64,000 bases of DNA from Pseudoglutamicibacter albus. GTDB taxonomy: Bacteria; Actinomycetota; Actinomycetes; Actinomycetales; Micrococcaceae. Position 1 is the stretch's first letter. Every line of letters begins with the position of its first letter. The DNA is taken from the NCBI RefSeq assembly GCF_022346425.1, contig NZ_JAKRCW010000010.1, forward strand, positions 1-64,000, written 5' to 3'. Shown here piece after piece: positions 45,683 to 54,800 of the stretch. The translations under genes were made by a program, and so were the position numbers. Under the pieces are notes generated by a model, which ran no database searches, was not told where the DNA came from, and saw only the letters and a list, made by a program, of their open reading frames with translations.

Positions 45683-46501
45683 ATGGAATTTGGGGAGTTC
45701 TCAACAGTAAACGTTTCTGAGCGTGGAAGCGCTCTGCTTGTGAGCATCAACAGGCCGCGGTCGATGAATGCGCTCTCGACCCAGGTGGTCGCTGATCTCG
45801 ATGCCGTGGTCACCATGTGCTCCCAGTTGCTGGAAACAGCGTCCGAGTCCGGGTGGCCGTTCCGTGCTGTGATTATCACGGGCGAAGGCGAGAAGGCTTT
45901 CGCGGCAGGGGCGGACATCGTTGAGATGAGCGAATACGGCTCAGAAGAAGCACGCGCCTACGCCGAGTCGATGCATCAGGTCACGCTCGCGTTGGAGGCG
46001 TTGCCGGTTCCGGTGATCGCTGCGGTGAACGGTCACGCGCTCGGTGGCGGCTGCGAGCTGGCGTTGGCGTGCGATTGGATCATCGCGTCTGAGAACGCCT
46101 CGTTCGGCCAACCTGAGATCACGTTAGGCATCATCCCGGGCTTCGGCGGCTGTGTGCGTTTGCCGCGCCGCGTCCCGTTGGGTGTGGCTCGCGAGATGAT
46201 CCTGACGGGTAATCCGTTGCGCGCACAGCGTGCCCTGGAGGTCGGCCTGGTCAACTGCGTGTGCCCAGATAAGGATGCGCTGCTTGAGTGCGCTGATGAG
46301 CTGGTTGCTTCGATCGCACAGCGCTCCCCGGTTGCTGTTGCCCAAGCCAAGCTAACGATGGCCAAGGCGGATGCGCTCACGGTCCGTGATGGTTTGGATG
46401 TTGAGTTGGGCGCGTTCTCTGCCGTGTTCGGTTCTGAGGATTCGCGTGTAGGGCGGCAGGCTTTCGTGGATAAGCAGACCGCTCAGTTCCCGGGTCGGTA
46501 A
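45683..46501 (+). CDS. Enoyl-CoA hydratase/isomerase (crotonase family)
   Basis: 272-aa crotonase-fold enzyme. The oxyanion-hole and catalytic segments are present: AAGADIVEM, NGHALGGGCELALACD (first catalytic Glu) and SFGQPEITLGIIPGFGG (second Glu), so hydratase activity on enoyl-CoA in fatty-acid breakdown is likely. ATG 45683 follows GAAGG. The next gene starts 8 bp downstream, suggesting cotranscription. Confidence 0.9.
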   Translation: MEFGEFSTVNVSERGSALLVSINRPRSMNALSTQVVADLDAVVTMCSQLLETASESGWPFRAVIITGEGEKAFAAGADIVEMSEYGSEEARAYAESMHQVTLALEALPVPVIAAVNGHALGGGCELALACDWIIASENASFGQPEITLGIIPGFGGCVRLPRRVPLGVAREMILTGNPLRAQRALEVGLVNCVCPDKDALLECADELVASIAQRSPVAVAQAKLTMAKADALTVRDGLDVELGAFSAVFGSEDSRVGRQAFVDKQTAQFPGR

Positions 46502-46509
46502 CCAAGACG

Positions 46510-47499
46510 GTGAGTGATGGTTACAGGGATACTGGCATGTTGGTGATCGGTGAGGCGCTCGTCGATATTCTTCAAAAGACTGACGGCAGCGTTGCGGCGT
46601 ACACAGGCGGTTCGCCGCTGAACGTCGCTATGGGTTTGGCCCGTTACGGGGCCCAGGTGACGTTTGCGACTCGTCTGGGTGATGACGATGCCGCGCACGT
46701 TGTCTTGGAGACGTTGGCGCGTGAGGGTGTTGAGGTTTTCACCCCGCCTTTGCGTGGAGCCACGACTGTTGCGCGCGGCCAGGTGGACTCCGATGGTCAG
46801 GCGGATTATCTTTTTGAGTCGCTCACGTGGGATCTAGGCCCGGCTGATGATGAGTTGGCTGCGTTGGCGACTGACGCGTCAGTGGTTCATTCGGGCTCGC
46901 TTGCGGTTTCGTTGGATCCGGGGCGCTTCGCCGTGTTGAACGCGATGCGGGCGGCCCGTGGGCGTGCGTTGGTGACGTTTGATCCGAATGTGCGCCCTGA
47001 TACGGCGGGCACCCGTGAGCTCGAAGCTGAGCGCATCGAGGAGGTTGTTGCGCTGGCTGATGTGGTGCGGGCCTCTGATGAGGATTTGGAGTGGCTGTAT
47101 CCGCAGTGCCCTGCTGTTGATACGGCGCGTAGGTGGCTTTCGATGGGCCCTTCGCTTGTTGTGGTGACGAGCGGGGGTAGTGACGCGTTGGCTATGACTC
47201 ACGAGCATCTTGTGACGCGCGCGGCTCATTCGGTTGACGTGGTGGACACGGTGGGTGCAGGGGACGCTGTGATGGCTGCGTTGATTTCTGCCCTGGTGGA
47301 TGCCGGTTGTGGCGGTATTGGTGCGGCTGAGCGGGTGCAGGGCTTGTCTGAAGGGCAGGTTTCGCGTCTGTTGGATGTCGCGTTGGCGGCGGGTGCGTTG
47401 GCGGTTGAGTCTGAGGGGCCTGATGGGCCCTCGCGTGAGCAGCTTTTGAGTGTTGTTGGTCCGGTGGCGGATGGCGGCAGGGAGGGGGTGTTGTTGTGA
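46510..47499 (+). CDS. PfkB-family carbohydrate kinase (fructokinase-like)
   Basis: 329-aa ribokinase-fold kinase. Substrate-binding GGSPLNVAMGLARYG near residues 36-50 and the ATP/anion-hole motif DTVGAGDAVMAALI near 246-259, with catalytic Asp in GAGD. The closest described relatives by motif are bacterial fructokinases. Start GTG 46510; the last codons overlap the HAD gene (GTGA). The final ~30 residues (GGREGVLL) extend slightly past the family. Confidence 0.9.
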   Translation: MSDGYRDTGMLVIGEALVDILQKTDGSVAAYTGGSPLNVAMGLARYGAQVTFATRLGDDDAAHVVLETLAREGVEVFTPPLRGATTVARGQVDSDGQADYLFESLTWDLGPADDELAALATDASVVHSGSLAVSLDPGRFAVLNAMRAARGRALVTFDPNVRPDTAGTRELEAERIEEVVALADVVRASDEDLEWLYPQCPAVDTARRWLSMGPSLVVVTSGGSDALAMTHEHLVTRAAHSVDVVDTVGAGDAVMAALISALVDAGCGGIGAAERVQGLSEGQVSRLLDVALAAGALAVESEGPDGPSREQLLSVVGPVADGGREGVLL

Positions 47500-48314
47500 A
47501 GCTTTTGGCGACTGACTTGGATGGGACGGTTGTGCGTCGTGATGGGACGATGTCTGACCGTACTGTTGAGGCTTTGCATGCCGCGCGTGCCGCGGGTGTG
47601 CACGTGGTTTTGGTGACGGGGCGGCCGTTGCGGTGGCTTGGGCCGGTGCGTGAGCGTTTGGGTGATCTGGGGCCGGTGATCGCCTATAACGGAGCTGTTT
47701 TGTTTGATGATTCGCGTGGCGTGGTGGTGGAAGCTGCGGAGATTGATGCGGCTGCGATGCGTGAGGCGCGGGAGCGGATTCTACGTGCGGCTCCGGATGC
47801 GTTGTTTGCTGCGGAGACGTTGGAGGGGATTGTTGCGGAGCCGGGGTTCATTCCAGCTCAGGCTCGCGCGGGTTTTGTTGATGCGGGCGCGCGTGTTTCG
47901 GATTCGGGTCTGGATTTCGATGCGGCGGTTGCTCAACGTACTGTGAAGCTTTTGGCTAAGCGGCCCTCAGGTAAGGCTTCGGAGTTCGCCGCGGTGGTGG
48001 GGCGTGCCGTGGATGATGTTGTGACGATGACGCATTCAGCGTTTGATGTCGCGTTGCTTGAGATGTCAGCCCCGGGGGTTGATAAGGCGGCGCGTTTGCG
48101 TGATTTCGCGGCGTCTTTGGGGGTTGCGCGTGAGGATGTGTGGGCGTTTGGGGATATGCCTAATGACATCCCGATGCTCGCGTGGGCTGGCACGGGTGTT
48201 GCGGTGGGCCCGGATTACCAGGTGGTGGCTGATGCCGCGGATCGTGTGGTTGGCCCAGTGCACGATGACTCGGTTGCTGTTGAGATTGAACGGGTCCTGA
48301 AACGCTTAGCTTAG
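47496..48314 (+). CDS. HAD-superfamily (Cof-type) phosphatase
   Basis: 272-aa phosphatase of the Cof/type IIB group. Motif I DLDGTVVRRDG (nucleophile Asp and acid/base Asp), motif II VTGRP, motif III Lys near 200, and motif IV GDMPNDIPML are all present. It overlaps the sugar kinase, so it may remove phosphate from the same or a related sugar phosphate. Its 3' end overlaps the convergent next gene by 9 bp. Confidence 0.9.
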   Translation: MKLLATDLDGTVVRRDGTMSDRTVEALHAARAAGVHVVLVTGRPLRWLGPVRERLGDLGPVIAYNGAVLFDDSRGVVVEAAEIDAAAMREARERILRAAPDALFAAETLEGIVAEPGFIPAQARAGFVDAGARVSDSGLDFDAAVAQRTVKLLAKRPSGKASEFAAVVGRAVDDVVTMTHSAFDVALLEMSAPGVDKAARLRDFAASLGVAREDVWAFGDMPNDIPMLAWAGTGVAVGPDYQVVADAADRVVGPVHDDSVAVEIERVLKRLA

Positions 48315-49559
48315 AGCCGACCGGCGCCCGTGGCGGCGCCCGTTCCTGCTAACCCCGCTCCTACTAGCGTTGTTCCTATTGCTTCCGTTTCGGTTGTCGT
48401 CGTTCCCGCCATCGCTGTTCACGCCGGCGCCGTTTGCCCGGGCGCCATTCCTGCCAGCGCCGTTTGCGCGGGCGCTATTTCCATTGGCGCGGTGGTTGTG
48501 GTGGCGTGGGTCTGAATCGACCGCGTAGTGCAGCAGTGCGCGCAGCTCGCCTGCGTATTTCGTTTGGGTTTCTGGCGGGGCGTCACGCATGAGTTCCATG
48601 AGCGCCAGATAGTTGCGCACGTGCGCAAGCAGGGTTGCTGGGATGAGGTAGTCCAGCAGGTTCTCCGGTGAAACAGGGGAGTCCGCGGCGAGTGGGGTGA
48701 TGTAGTTGACCAGCAGGGAGCGCATCGGTTCCTGGAGTGGTTCTGTGCGGAGCACGTTTCCGAGTTCCAGCGCGATCCCTGCGATCGCGAGCAGTGGGTT
48801 GGTGAAGGTTGCCCCGCTCCATCCAACGAACATGATGGGGTTGCGGTGGGAATCCGGTAGCAGGATGCTTCTGCTTTCCGGGTTGAGCTGGTTATAGACC
48901 AGGGGGAGCTTGGTTGAGGCTAGCGCGGCGGAGGCGTCCTTGAGGTGACGTGATTCACGCCGGAGGAAGTCCAGGGTTTTGGGTTCGATCCACAGCGGGT
49001 GGGAGTCCGGCATGCTCTCGTGGATGTCGAGCGCGTCCGTGTACAGGTCTGGCCAGGAATCATCGGTGTAGGCGAGCGCTCCGAGGTTCATGAGGCGGTC
49101 CTGGCTGGTGGCCGTGGCCTGGTGCAGATCCGATGCCTCTGTCAGTACCCGTCCAATGAGTTTGGTGGCTGCTTCGGCTTCTTTAGGGCTCAGTGCGGAG
49201 CTGCGGCGCTTGCCGTGTTGCCGTTGCGGCATGAGGTCGGAGAGCGGGGTTCCGATGCCGGGGGTCAGAATCCAGCCTTGTTCGGGCTCAACCGCGATGG
49301 GGACCGGGACGTGGCCTTTCGTGACGGCGGCCAGATGCGCGGACAGCGTCGCTTCCGCGGCTCGCGCGGGAGCGGTGGCCTTGAAATAGATGGTCCCCTC
49401 GGGTGTATCGATGCTGTAGACGGCCGCCGCGAGGGTTGCTGTGACAGGTTTGAGGCGGGCTACACACTCGATACCGAGGGTGTCGAGGGCACGCTGAATC
49501 CAGCCGCGGGCAGTGTCTTTCCACCCTGCGGCTTTCCAGGTGTCTTCCCATTCACTCAT
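48306..49559 (-). CDS. Aminoglycoside-phosphotransferase-fold pseudokinase
   Basis: 417-aa protein that I align by pattern with the APH/choline-kinase fold. The nucleotide-lobe lysine (IYFK60AT), a following helix Glu and a hinge-like WILTPGIGT are present. The catalytic loop, normally H-G-D-x-H-x-x-N, reads V-Y-N-Q-L-N-P-E-S (221-229), and the Mg-binding Asp of the following D-W motif is Gly in FVGWSGA (246), so the catalytic residues are gone. The last ~65 residues are a low-complexity tail of Asn, Gly, Arg, Ala and Ser with repeated ARANGAG. It lies 51 bp downstream of uracil permease in the same direction. Fold assignment moderate; loss of activity is inferred. Confidence 0.7.
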   Translation of the reverse strand: MSEWEDTWKAAGWKDTARGWIQRALDTLGIECVARLKPVTATLAAAVYSIDTPEGTIYFKATAPARAAEATLSAHLAAVTKGHVPVPIAVEPEQGWILTPGIGTPLSDLMPQRQHGKRRSSALSPKEAEAATKLIGRVLTEASDLHQATATSQDRLMNLGALAYTDDSWPDLYTDALDIHESMPDSHPLWIEPKTLDFLRRESRHLKDASAALASTKLPLVYNQLNPESRSILLPDSHRNPIMFVGWSGATFTNPLLAIAGIALELGNVLRTEPLQEPMRSLLVNYITPLAADSPVSPENLLDYLIPATLLAHVRNYLALMELMRDAPPETQTKYAGELRALLHYAVDSDPRHHNHRANGNSARANGAGRNGARANGAGVNSDGGNDDNRNGSNRNNASRSGVSRNGRRHGRRSALS

Positions 49560-49610
49560 ATCTGTACCATCTTAGGTTGGCCCGGCCTTCTTGTGTACCT
49601 CTCGGATCTA

Positions 49611-50951
49611 CTAGCCTAGCTTGCCTGGCTGGGCGCCTTGAGGCTCGTCTACGTGGGTGGGGACGGTCTTACGCCACAACGCAATTCCTCGCATCACGTG
49701 ATAAATCAGCAGGGTTGCGATGGTTCCCAACGCGATCCCGTCCAGCGTCAGGCCCGCGATCATCAGGACGTTATCGCCGCCGTTGAGTGCGATCGCGATG
49801 ATGAGGCCCGCGCCCGCGGTCATGAGGTTGATCGGGTTGCCGAAATCCACTTGGTTTTGAACCCAGATGCGGGCACCCATGATCCCGATCATCCCGTAGA
49901 GCACGATGCCCGCCCCGCCGAGCACGCCCGGAGGGATGGTTGCGATGACGGCCCCGAATTTAGGCATGAAAGACAACACGATCGCCACGAAACCAGCGAT
50001 CCAATACGCCGCGGTGGAATACACTCGCGAGGAAGCCATGACGCCGATGTTCTCTGCATAGGTCGTGGTGCCCGAGCCGCCAGCAGAGCCTGCGAGCATG
50101 GTCGCAATACCGTCACCCATCAGGGTTTTACCGTTGAGGTGATCGTAGCTTTTGCCCGTCATGACGCCCACGGTGCGGACGTGGCCCACGTTCTCCGCGA
50201 TCAGGACGAACAAAACCGGCAGGAACAGCAGGATCACGTGCAGATCAAACGTCGGGGTGTGGAACGCTGGCAGACCAACCCACGCGGCCTCCTTGACGGG
50301 CGCGAAGTCGATCTCGCCCTGAGGCAGTGCCACGAGGTAGCCGATCACGATGCCCAACAGGATCGACAACCGACCCAGCATCCCGCGGAACAGAACCGAA
50401 CAGATTACTACCGCGGCCATCGTGCTGAAGGTCGTGAGCGTGTATTCCTTCATTTTCGGCACGGTCGAACCGGCAAGGTTAAGTCCGATGAGCGCGACGA
50501 TAGTGCCCATGACCGCCGGCGGCATGACCGCGTGAATCCAGCCCGTACCGGTACGGTTGACGATTACGCCCACCAAGAACAGAGCGAAACCCGTAACAAG
50601 CACACCACCGAGTGCCGCACCGAAGTTGTCCCGGCCAGGCCCCATCGCAGCGCTGACCGGCGCGATGAACGCGAACGAAGAACCCAGGTAACTCGGGATC
50701 CGGTTGCCCGTAACCAACAAGAAAATAATGGTTCCAAGCCCCGAGAACAACAGTGTTGTGGTGACAGGGAAGCCCGTGAGGGCCGGAACTAGAACCGTGG
50801 CTCCGAACATCGCCATGACATGCTGAACACCGATGCCGATAGTCTGCGGCCAGTGGAGGCGCTCGTCCGGGGCAACAGCTGTATTCGGTGAAACCGTGCG
50901 GCCATCGCCGTGCACAGTCCAACTGAACACAGGCTTGCTTTTCTTGGGCAT
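49611..50951 (-). CDS. Uracil/xanthine permease (NCS2 family)
   Basis: 446-aa NCS2 nucleobase:cation symporter with about 14 membrane segments. Conserved GIGVQHVMAMFGATVLVPA near residues 40-57, a central VLFVLIAENVGHVRTVG, and GGSGTTTYAENIGVMASSRVYS typical of UraA-like uracil permeases. Import of uracil is the best guess. It is divergent from the aldehyde dehydrogenase gene, 141 bp away. Confidence 0.93.
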   Translation of the reverse strand: MPKKSKPVFSWTVHGDGRTVSPNTAVAPDERLHWPQTIGIGVQHVMAMFGATVLVPALTGFPVTTTLLFSGLGTIIFLLVTGNRIPSYLGSSFAFIAPVSAAMGPGRDNFGAALGGVLVTGFALFLVGVIVNRTGTGWIHAVMPPAVMGTIVALIGLNLAGSTVPKMKEYTLTTFSTMAAVVICSVLFRGMLGRLSILLGIVIGYLVALPQGEIDFAPVKEAAWVGLPAFHTPTFDLHVILLFLPVLFVLIAENVGHVRTVGVMTGKSYDHLNGKTLMGDGIATMLAGSAGGSGTTTYAENIGVMASSRVYSTAAYWIAGFVAIVLSFMPKFGAVIATIPPGVLGGAGIVLYGMIGIMGARIWVQNQVDFGNPINLMTAGAGLIIAIALNGGDNVLMIAGLTLDGIALGTIATLLIYHVMRGIALWRKTVPTHVDEPQGAQPGKLG

Positions 50952-51092
50952 GGAACTTCCTGAATGGCGCCAAAAATGGCACCGTTAAAACATGTGGGGC
51001 TGAACGAGTATCTTACTCTTCAGTACGCCAAGAAACTAACTCGTAACTCAGATGTCCTTGGCCGGCCGATACCCACCCCATAGGATCGAAAT

Positions 51093-52532
51093 ATGATGGC
51101 CACCAATCAGACTCCCGAGAACGCCGCCCGCATCCGTACCGCCCCAGACGACGCGGAGAACCGCGGGATCCAGGAGACCGTGGCGCACCTGCGCGAAGGC
51201 GCGCTCTCCCGGATCGCTCACGTGCGTCGCTTCAGGATCGCTCAACTCGATGCTCTCGAGGCGATGCTCGCTGAAAACCGCGAGGAACTACTCGAAGCGC
51301 TCGCGCAAGACCTCGGTAAGTCTGAAACCGAATCCTCCGTTGCCGAGCTGCAGGTTGTTGAAGGCGAAATCGCGCACGCCCGCCGCCACCTCGATGACTG
51401 GATGATGCGCCGCAAAGTATCTTCACCCATCGCGCTCGCGCCAGCATCAGCCACCGTGATGCCGAGGCCTAAAGGGCTCGTGCTCATCATCTCGCCGTGG
51501 AACTACCCCGTGAACCTCACGCTCGCCCCACTCGTAGCAGCGCTCGCGGCGGGCTGCTGTGCCGTGATCAAGCCGAGCGAACTCGCGCCAGCCACAGCAC
51601 AGATCCTGACTGAACTGATCCCTAAATATCTTGACCACCGCACCGTGGCCGTCATCAACGGTGGGGCAGAGGAAACCCAAGAGCTACTGAAGGAACAGTG
51701 GGACCACATTTTCTTCACCGGCTCAGAAAAAGTGGGGCGCATCGTCTACCGTGCCGCAGCCGAACAAATGACCCCGTGCACACTCGAACTCGGGGGCAAG
51801 AGCCCCGTAGTGGTTGTGGACGGCAACATCAAGACCGCGGCACGCCGCATCGCCTACGGCAAGTTCATGAACGCCGGGCAGACGTGCGTGGCACCGGACT
51901 ACATCCTCGCGGTGGGGTCACGCGTGAGCCGGGCGCTGGAAAAAGAACTGCCGGCCGCGATCCAGCAGTTCTACGGGACAGACCCGCAACAATCCCCGGA
52001 CTATCCACGCATCATCACCACACGCCACGCTGAACGCCTTAAAGGCTTCCTCGACCAAGGACGCGTTGTCACCGGCGGAACCGCCGATATTGAAGACCGC
52101 TACATCGCCCCGACCGTGCTCGCCGATGTTGAGCCGGATCAGCCCGTGATGCAAGAAGAGATCTTCGGGCCCATCCTGCCGATCATCACGGTGGAAACCT
52201 TCGATGACGCCCTCGACTTCATCGAAGACAGGCCAGACCCGCTGGCCGCCTACCTGTTCTCAGGCAAGGCAGGGCTCCAGCGGATCTTTGAAGACTACGT
52301 GCGCGCAGGCGGGGTGTGCATCAACGCGACCGTGATCCAACTAGCGATCCCGTCCCTACCCTTCGGCGGCATCGGAGCCTCCGGGATCGGTCAGTACCAC
52401 GGCAAAGCCGGCTTCGACGAGTTCAGCCAAGACCGCCCAACCCTCTCCAAGCCGCTGCGCTTCGATACCCTGCGGGTTGCCTACCCGCCATATAAGGGAA
52501 CCAAATCGAAGCTCCTCAAAGAGCTGCTGTAG
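51093..52532 (+). CDS. Aldehyde dehydrogenase
   Basis: 479-aa NAD(P)-dependent ALDH of the class 3/fatty-aldehyde type, lacking the N-terminal extension of class 1. NAD site [10 protein letters not shown], catalytic Glu in TLELGGKSP and catalytic Cys in [11 protein letters not shown] are intact. The C-terminus carries conserved [22 protein letters not shown]. It may detoxify long-chain or aromatic aldehydes; the substrate is not evident. Convergent with the amidase gene, 4 bp apart. Confidence 0.93.
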   Translation: MMATNQTPENAARIRTAPDDAENRGIQETVAHLREGALSRIAHVRRFRIAQLDALEAMLAENREELLEALAQDLGKSETESSVAELQVVEGEIAHARRHLDDWMMRRKVSSPIALAPASATVMPRPKGLVLIISPWNYPVNLTLAPLVAALAAGCCAVIKPSELAPATAQILTELIPKYLDHRTVAVINGGAEETQELLKEQWDHIFFTGSEKVGRIVYRAAAEQMTPCTLELGGKSPVVVVDGNIKTAARRIAYGKFMNAGQTCVAPDYILAVGSRVSRALEKELPAAIQQFYGTDPQQSPDYPRIITTRHAERLKGFLDQGRVVTGGTADIEDRYIAPTVLADVEPDQPVMQEEIFGPILPIITVETFDDALDFIEDRPDPLAAYLFSGKAGLQRIFEDYVRAGGVCINATVIQLAIPSLPFGGIGASGIGQYHGKAGFDEFSQDRPTLSKPLRFDTLRVAYPPYKGTKSKLLKELL

Positions 52533-52536
52533 GGAG

Positions 52537-54156
52537 CTAGATCAGGCCGGCTGAAGCCAACTCGCGTTGCATGAGAGCCGCGATGCACAACAGGTGGACC
52601 TCCGAACCCATCCGGCCAATCAACTGAGCCGACATCGAGAACCCATCAGGGGTCCACCCCACCGGAACCGTCACGGCCGGAACCCCAGCCACGTTCACCA
52701 TCGACGTGTATGGGGTATAGAGGCACTGTAAGCGGTAATCCGTCTCGGCATCGTTGTCGGTGAAATAACCGAGTGGCGGCGGGGTTTTAGCCATCGCAGG
52801 AGTCACCACGACATCGAAGGAGCCCCACGCGGTGGACATCGAACCACCGATCTCCAGAAGCCGCTCGTTGGCCCGTTCTTGTTCGTTCTCTGAGCGGGCC
52901 TGCGCCTCGGCGCGGAACGATGCCGCCAACTCGCCCAGCTTGTCCTCATACGGGATCGGAGTGCGCCCCAACCAGGCCGTCCACACCTTCCGGAAAGTTT
53001 CGTCATAATCACTCGGGGCCTGCCACGGGGACTCCTCGACATCGGCACCCAGACGCTCCAGAACCGCGCAAGCCCGCGCAAACGCGGCCTCAGCGGCAGC
53101 AGAAATCTCAACTGGCAACGCGGAATCGAAAGCGCTGGTGCGCGTGAAACCCACATGTAAACCAGCCAGGCCCTCCGAATGATCCAACGCAGCTTCTATG
53201 GAATCCAGCGCCGGGGTAGCGGAATGGCCAGCGGCCAGCCGCGAACGGTCAAAAAGCAAACCATCCAGCATCAACGCGGCATCCCGCGCATCACGGCCCA
53301 ACGGGCCAGTGACCGATAGCTTCGGAGCACCCCAACGGTCGATCGGTGACGCCGCACCGGTTTCATCCGTGATGTCTTCGACCATCGCGCCGCGGCCCAA
53401 CTTCAAACCAATCAGCCCGGTGGCCGAAGCCGGAATGCGAACCGAACCCCCACCATCACTACCCGGAGCGACCGGCATCAAACCGCCAGCAACTGCCGCC
53501 GCAGACCCACCCGAAGATCCGCCGGGAGTCCGGGAAACATCCAAAGGGTTCTTAGCCGGCGGAAGGATCGGGTTCTCCGAATGGCACGAAAGCAGAAACT
53601 CCGGAACCGAGGTCTTAGCAAACAGATTCGCCCCAGCAGAACGCAAACGCGCAGCATGTAGCCCATCCTCGCCCGCCACTACGTGATCCATCGCGGCAGA
53701 ACCATACGTAGTAGGCAGACCGGCAATATCGAGGCCATCCTTCAACCCCATCGGCAAGCCAAGCAACGGCGGAACCCGCTTACCCAGGGAAGCCGCTGAG
53801 GCCGCTGAAGACGATGACGCTGAGTCACCGCCCGTAGAGTCACTGCCGCTGGAGTTAGCGCCGGGCGAGCTAGCGCCGGTGGGGTCGGCGCCGTCCGTGT
53901 TCGAGGTGGGGGAGCGGTAGCCAGCCAGCGCATCGTCGGCTTCACGCGCTTGCGCCAGCAACATGTCCTCATCCCACGTCACGACAGCGTTCAAGTCAGG
54001 GTTCTTAGACCGCACCCGTTCAGCAACATCGTGAGCAAGCTCAACCGCGGACACTTCGCCCGCAAGCAAGCGGTTTCTCAACTGGACGGCCAACGGCAAA
54101 CCATCATCAACCCTGCGTGGAACACCAGACAACGCTTCCGGAATCTCAAAACTCAT
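52537..54156 (-). CDS. Amidase (amidase-signature family)
   Basis: About 539-aa hydrolase with the Ser-cisSer-Lys triad: Lys in LPMGLKDGLDIAG, and the Gly/Ser signature RTPGGSSGGSAAAVAGG with catalytic Ser further in SDGGGSVRIPAS. A Ser/Gly/Ala/Thr-rich insert of ~45 residues (about 85-130; repeated GADPTGASSPGANSSG-like units) interrupts the region before the Lys motif. I use ATG 54156 (MSFEIPEALSGV); upstream in-frame starts at 54177 and 54186 would add ten poor residues. The natural substrate is unknown. Confidence 0.9.
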   Translation of the reverse strand: MSFEIPEALSGVPRRVDDGLPLAVQLRNRLLAGEVSAVELAHDVAERVRSKNPDLNAVVTWDEDMLLAQAREADDALAGYRSPTSNTDGADPTGASSPGANSSGSDSTGGDSASSSSAASAASLGKRVPPLLGLPMGLKDGLDIAGLPTTYGSAAMDHVVAGEDGLHAARLRSAGANLFAKTSVPEFLLSCHSENPILPPAKNPLDVSRTPGGSSGGSAAAVAGGLMPVAPGSDGGGSVRIPASATGLIGLKLGRGAMVEDITDETGAASPIDRWGAPKLSVTGPLGRDARDAALMLDGLLFDRSRLAAGHSATPALDSIEAALDHSEGLAGLHVGFTRTSAFDSALPVEISAAAEAAFARACAVLERLGADVEESPWQAPSDYDETFRKVWTAWLGRTPIPYEDKLGELAASFRAEAQARSENEQERANERLLEIGGSMSTAWGSFDVVVTPAMAKTPPPLGYFTDNDAETDYRLQCLYTPYTSMVNVAGVPAVTVPVGWTPDGFSMSAQLIGRMGSEVHLLCIAALMQRELASAGLI

Positions 54157-54348
54157 ACACCCATGATGCCAACCCATACCCACCACGTCACACGAACGCC
54201 ACGAAAACTAACACCACCTTGAAAACAAATCACACAGAGGGGCTCGATACAGTGGGAAATCTGTAGGCTGGGAACCACCGGCACCCGGACACACAGTTTC
54301 CGGGGCACGCAACACAGCTACCGGGACACCGTCAGCAAGGAGCACAGC

Positions 54349-54678
54349 ATGTCAGACCTCTTCGAAAACGTCAGCGTCAGTGACGTCCCAGATGGTGCAG
54401 CCATCCTCGATGTCCGCGAACAAGACGAATGGGACGCAGGGCATATCGTCGGGGCACGCCACCTCCCACTCAGCGAACTCATGCAGCGTTACGAAGAGCT
54501 CGATCCGGATGAGGACCTCTACATCGTGTGCCGCACCGGTGGCCGTTCGATGCAGGCTTGCGGCTGGCTCGCGAACCAGGGCTACAGCGTCTTCAACATC
54601 GCTGGTGGGTCCGGCGCATGGCTTGATGCCGGCAAACCCATCGAAAGCGATAACGGAGAAACCCCGCGCATCAAATAG
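54349..54678 (+). CDS. Rhodanese-like sulfurtransferase
   Basis: 109-aa single-domain rhodanese. The active-site loop is CRTGGRS with Cys near residue 62, after ILDVREQDEWDAGHI. Single-domain rhodaneses carry persulfide sulfur to acceptors. Upstream of the start is AAGGAG. It is followed by the 18-bp repeat and hairpin region. Confidence 0.92.
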   Translation: MSDLFENVSVSDVPDGAAILDVREQDEWDAGHIVGARHLPLSELMQRYEELDPDEDLYIVCRTGGRSMQACGWLANQGYSVFNIAGGSGAWLDAGKPIESDNGETPRIK

Positions 54679-54701
54679 GGCAGCGCCGGATATGAGACAA
54701 C

Positions 54702-54755
54702 ACTGTGCATGCCTACCAAACTGTGCATGCATACCAAACTGCGTATGCCCACCAA
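54702..54755 (+). repeat. Three 18-bp tandem repeats between the rhodanese gene and pheA
   Basis: Units ACTGTGCATGCCTACCAA (54702-54719), ACTGTGCATGCATACCAA (54720-54737) and ACTGCGTATGCCCACCAA (54738-54755). The last unit has diverged so as to pair with the following bases. Confidence 0.85.
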
Positions 54756-54766
54756 GGCATACGCAG
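54739..54766 (+). terminator. Hairpin in the pheA upstream region
   Basis: Perfect 11-bp arms CTGCGTATGCC / GGCATACGCAG with a 6-nt loop, formed by the last 18-bp repeat and adjacent bases. It lacks a T-run; it could end rhodanese transcription or act in the pheA leader. A TTATAT -10-like box follows at 54786-54791. Confidence 0.5.
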
Positions 54767-54800
54767 GCGTTGTATGTCGGATTGCTTATATAAGGACAGA

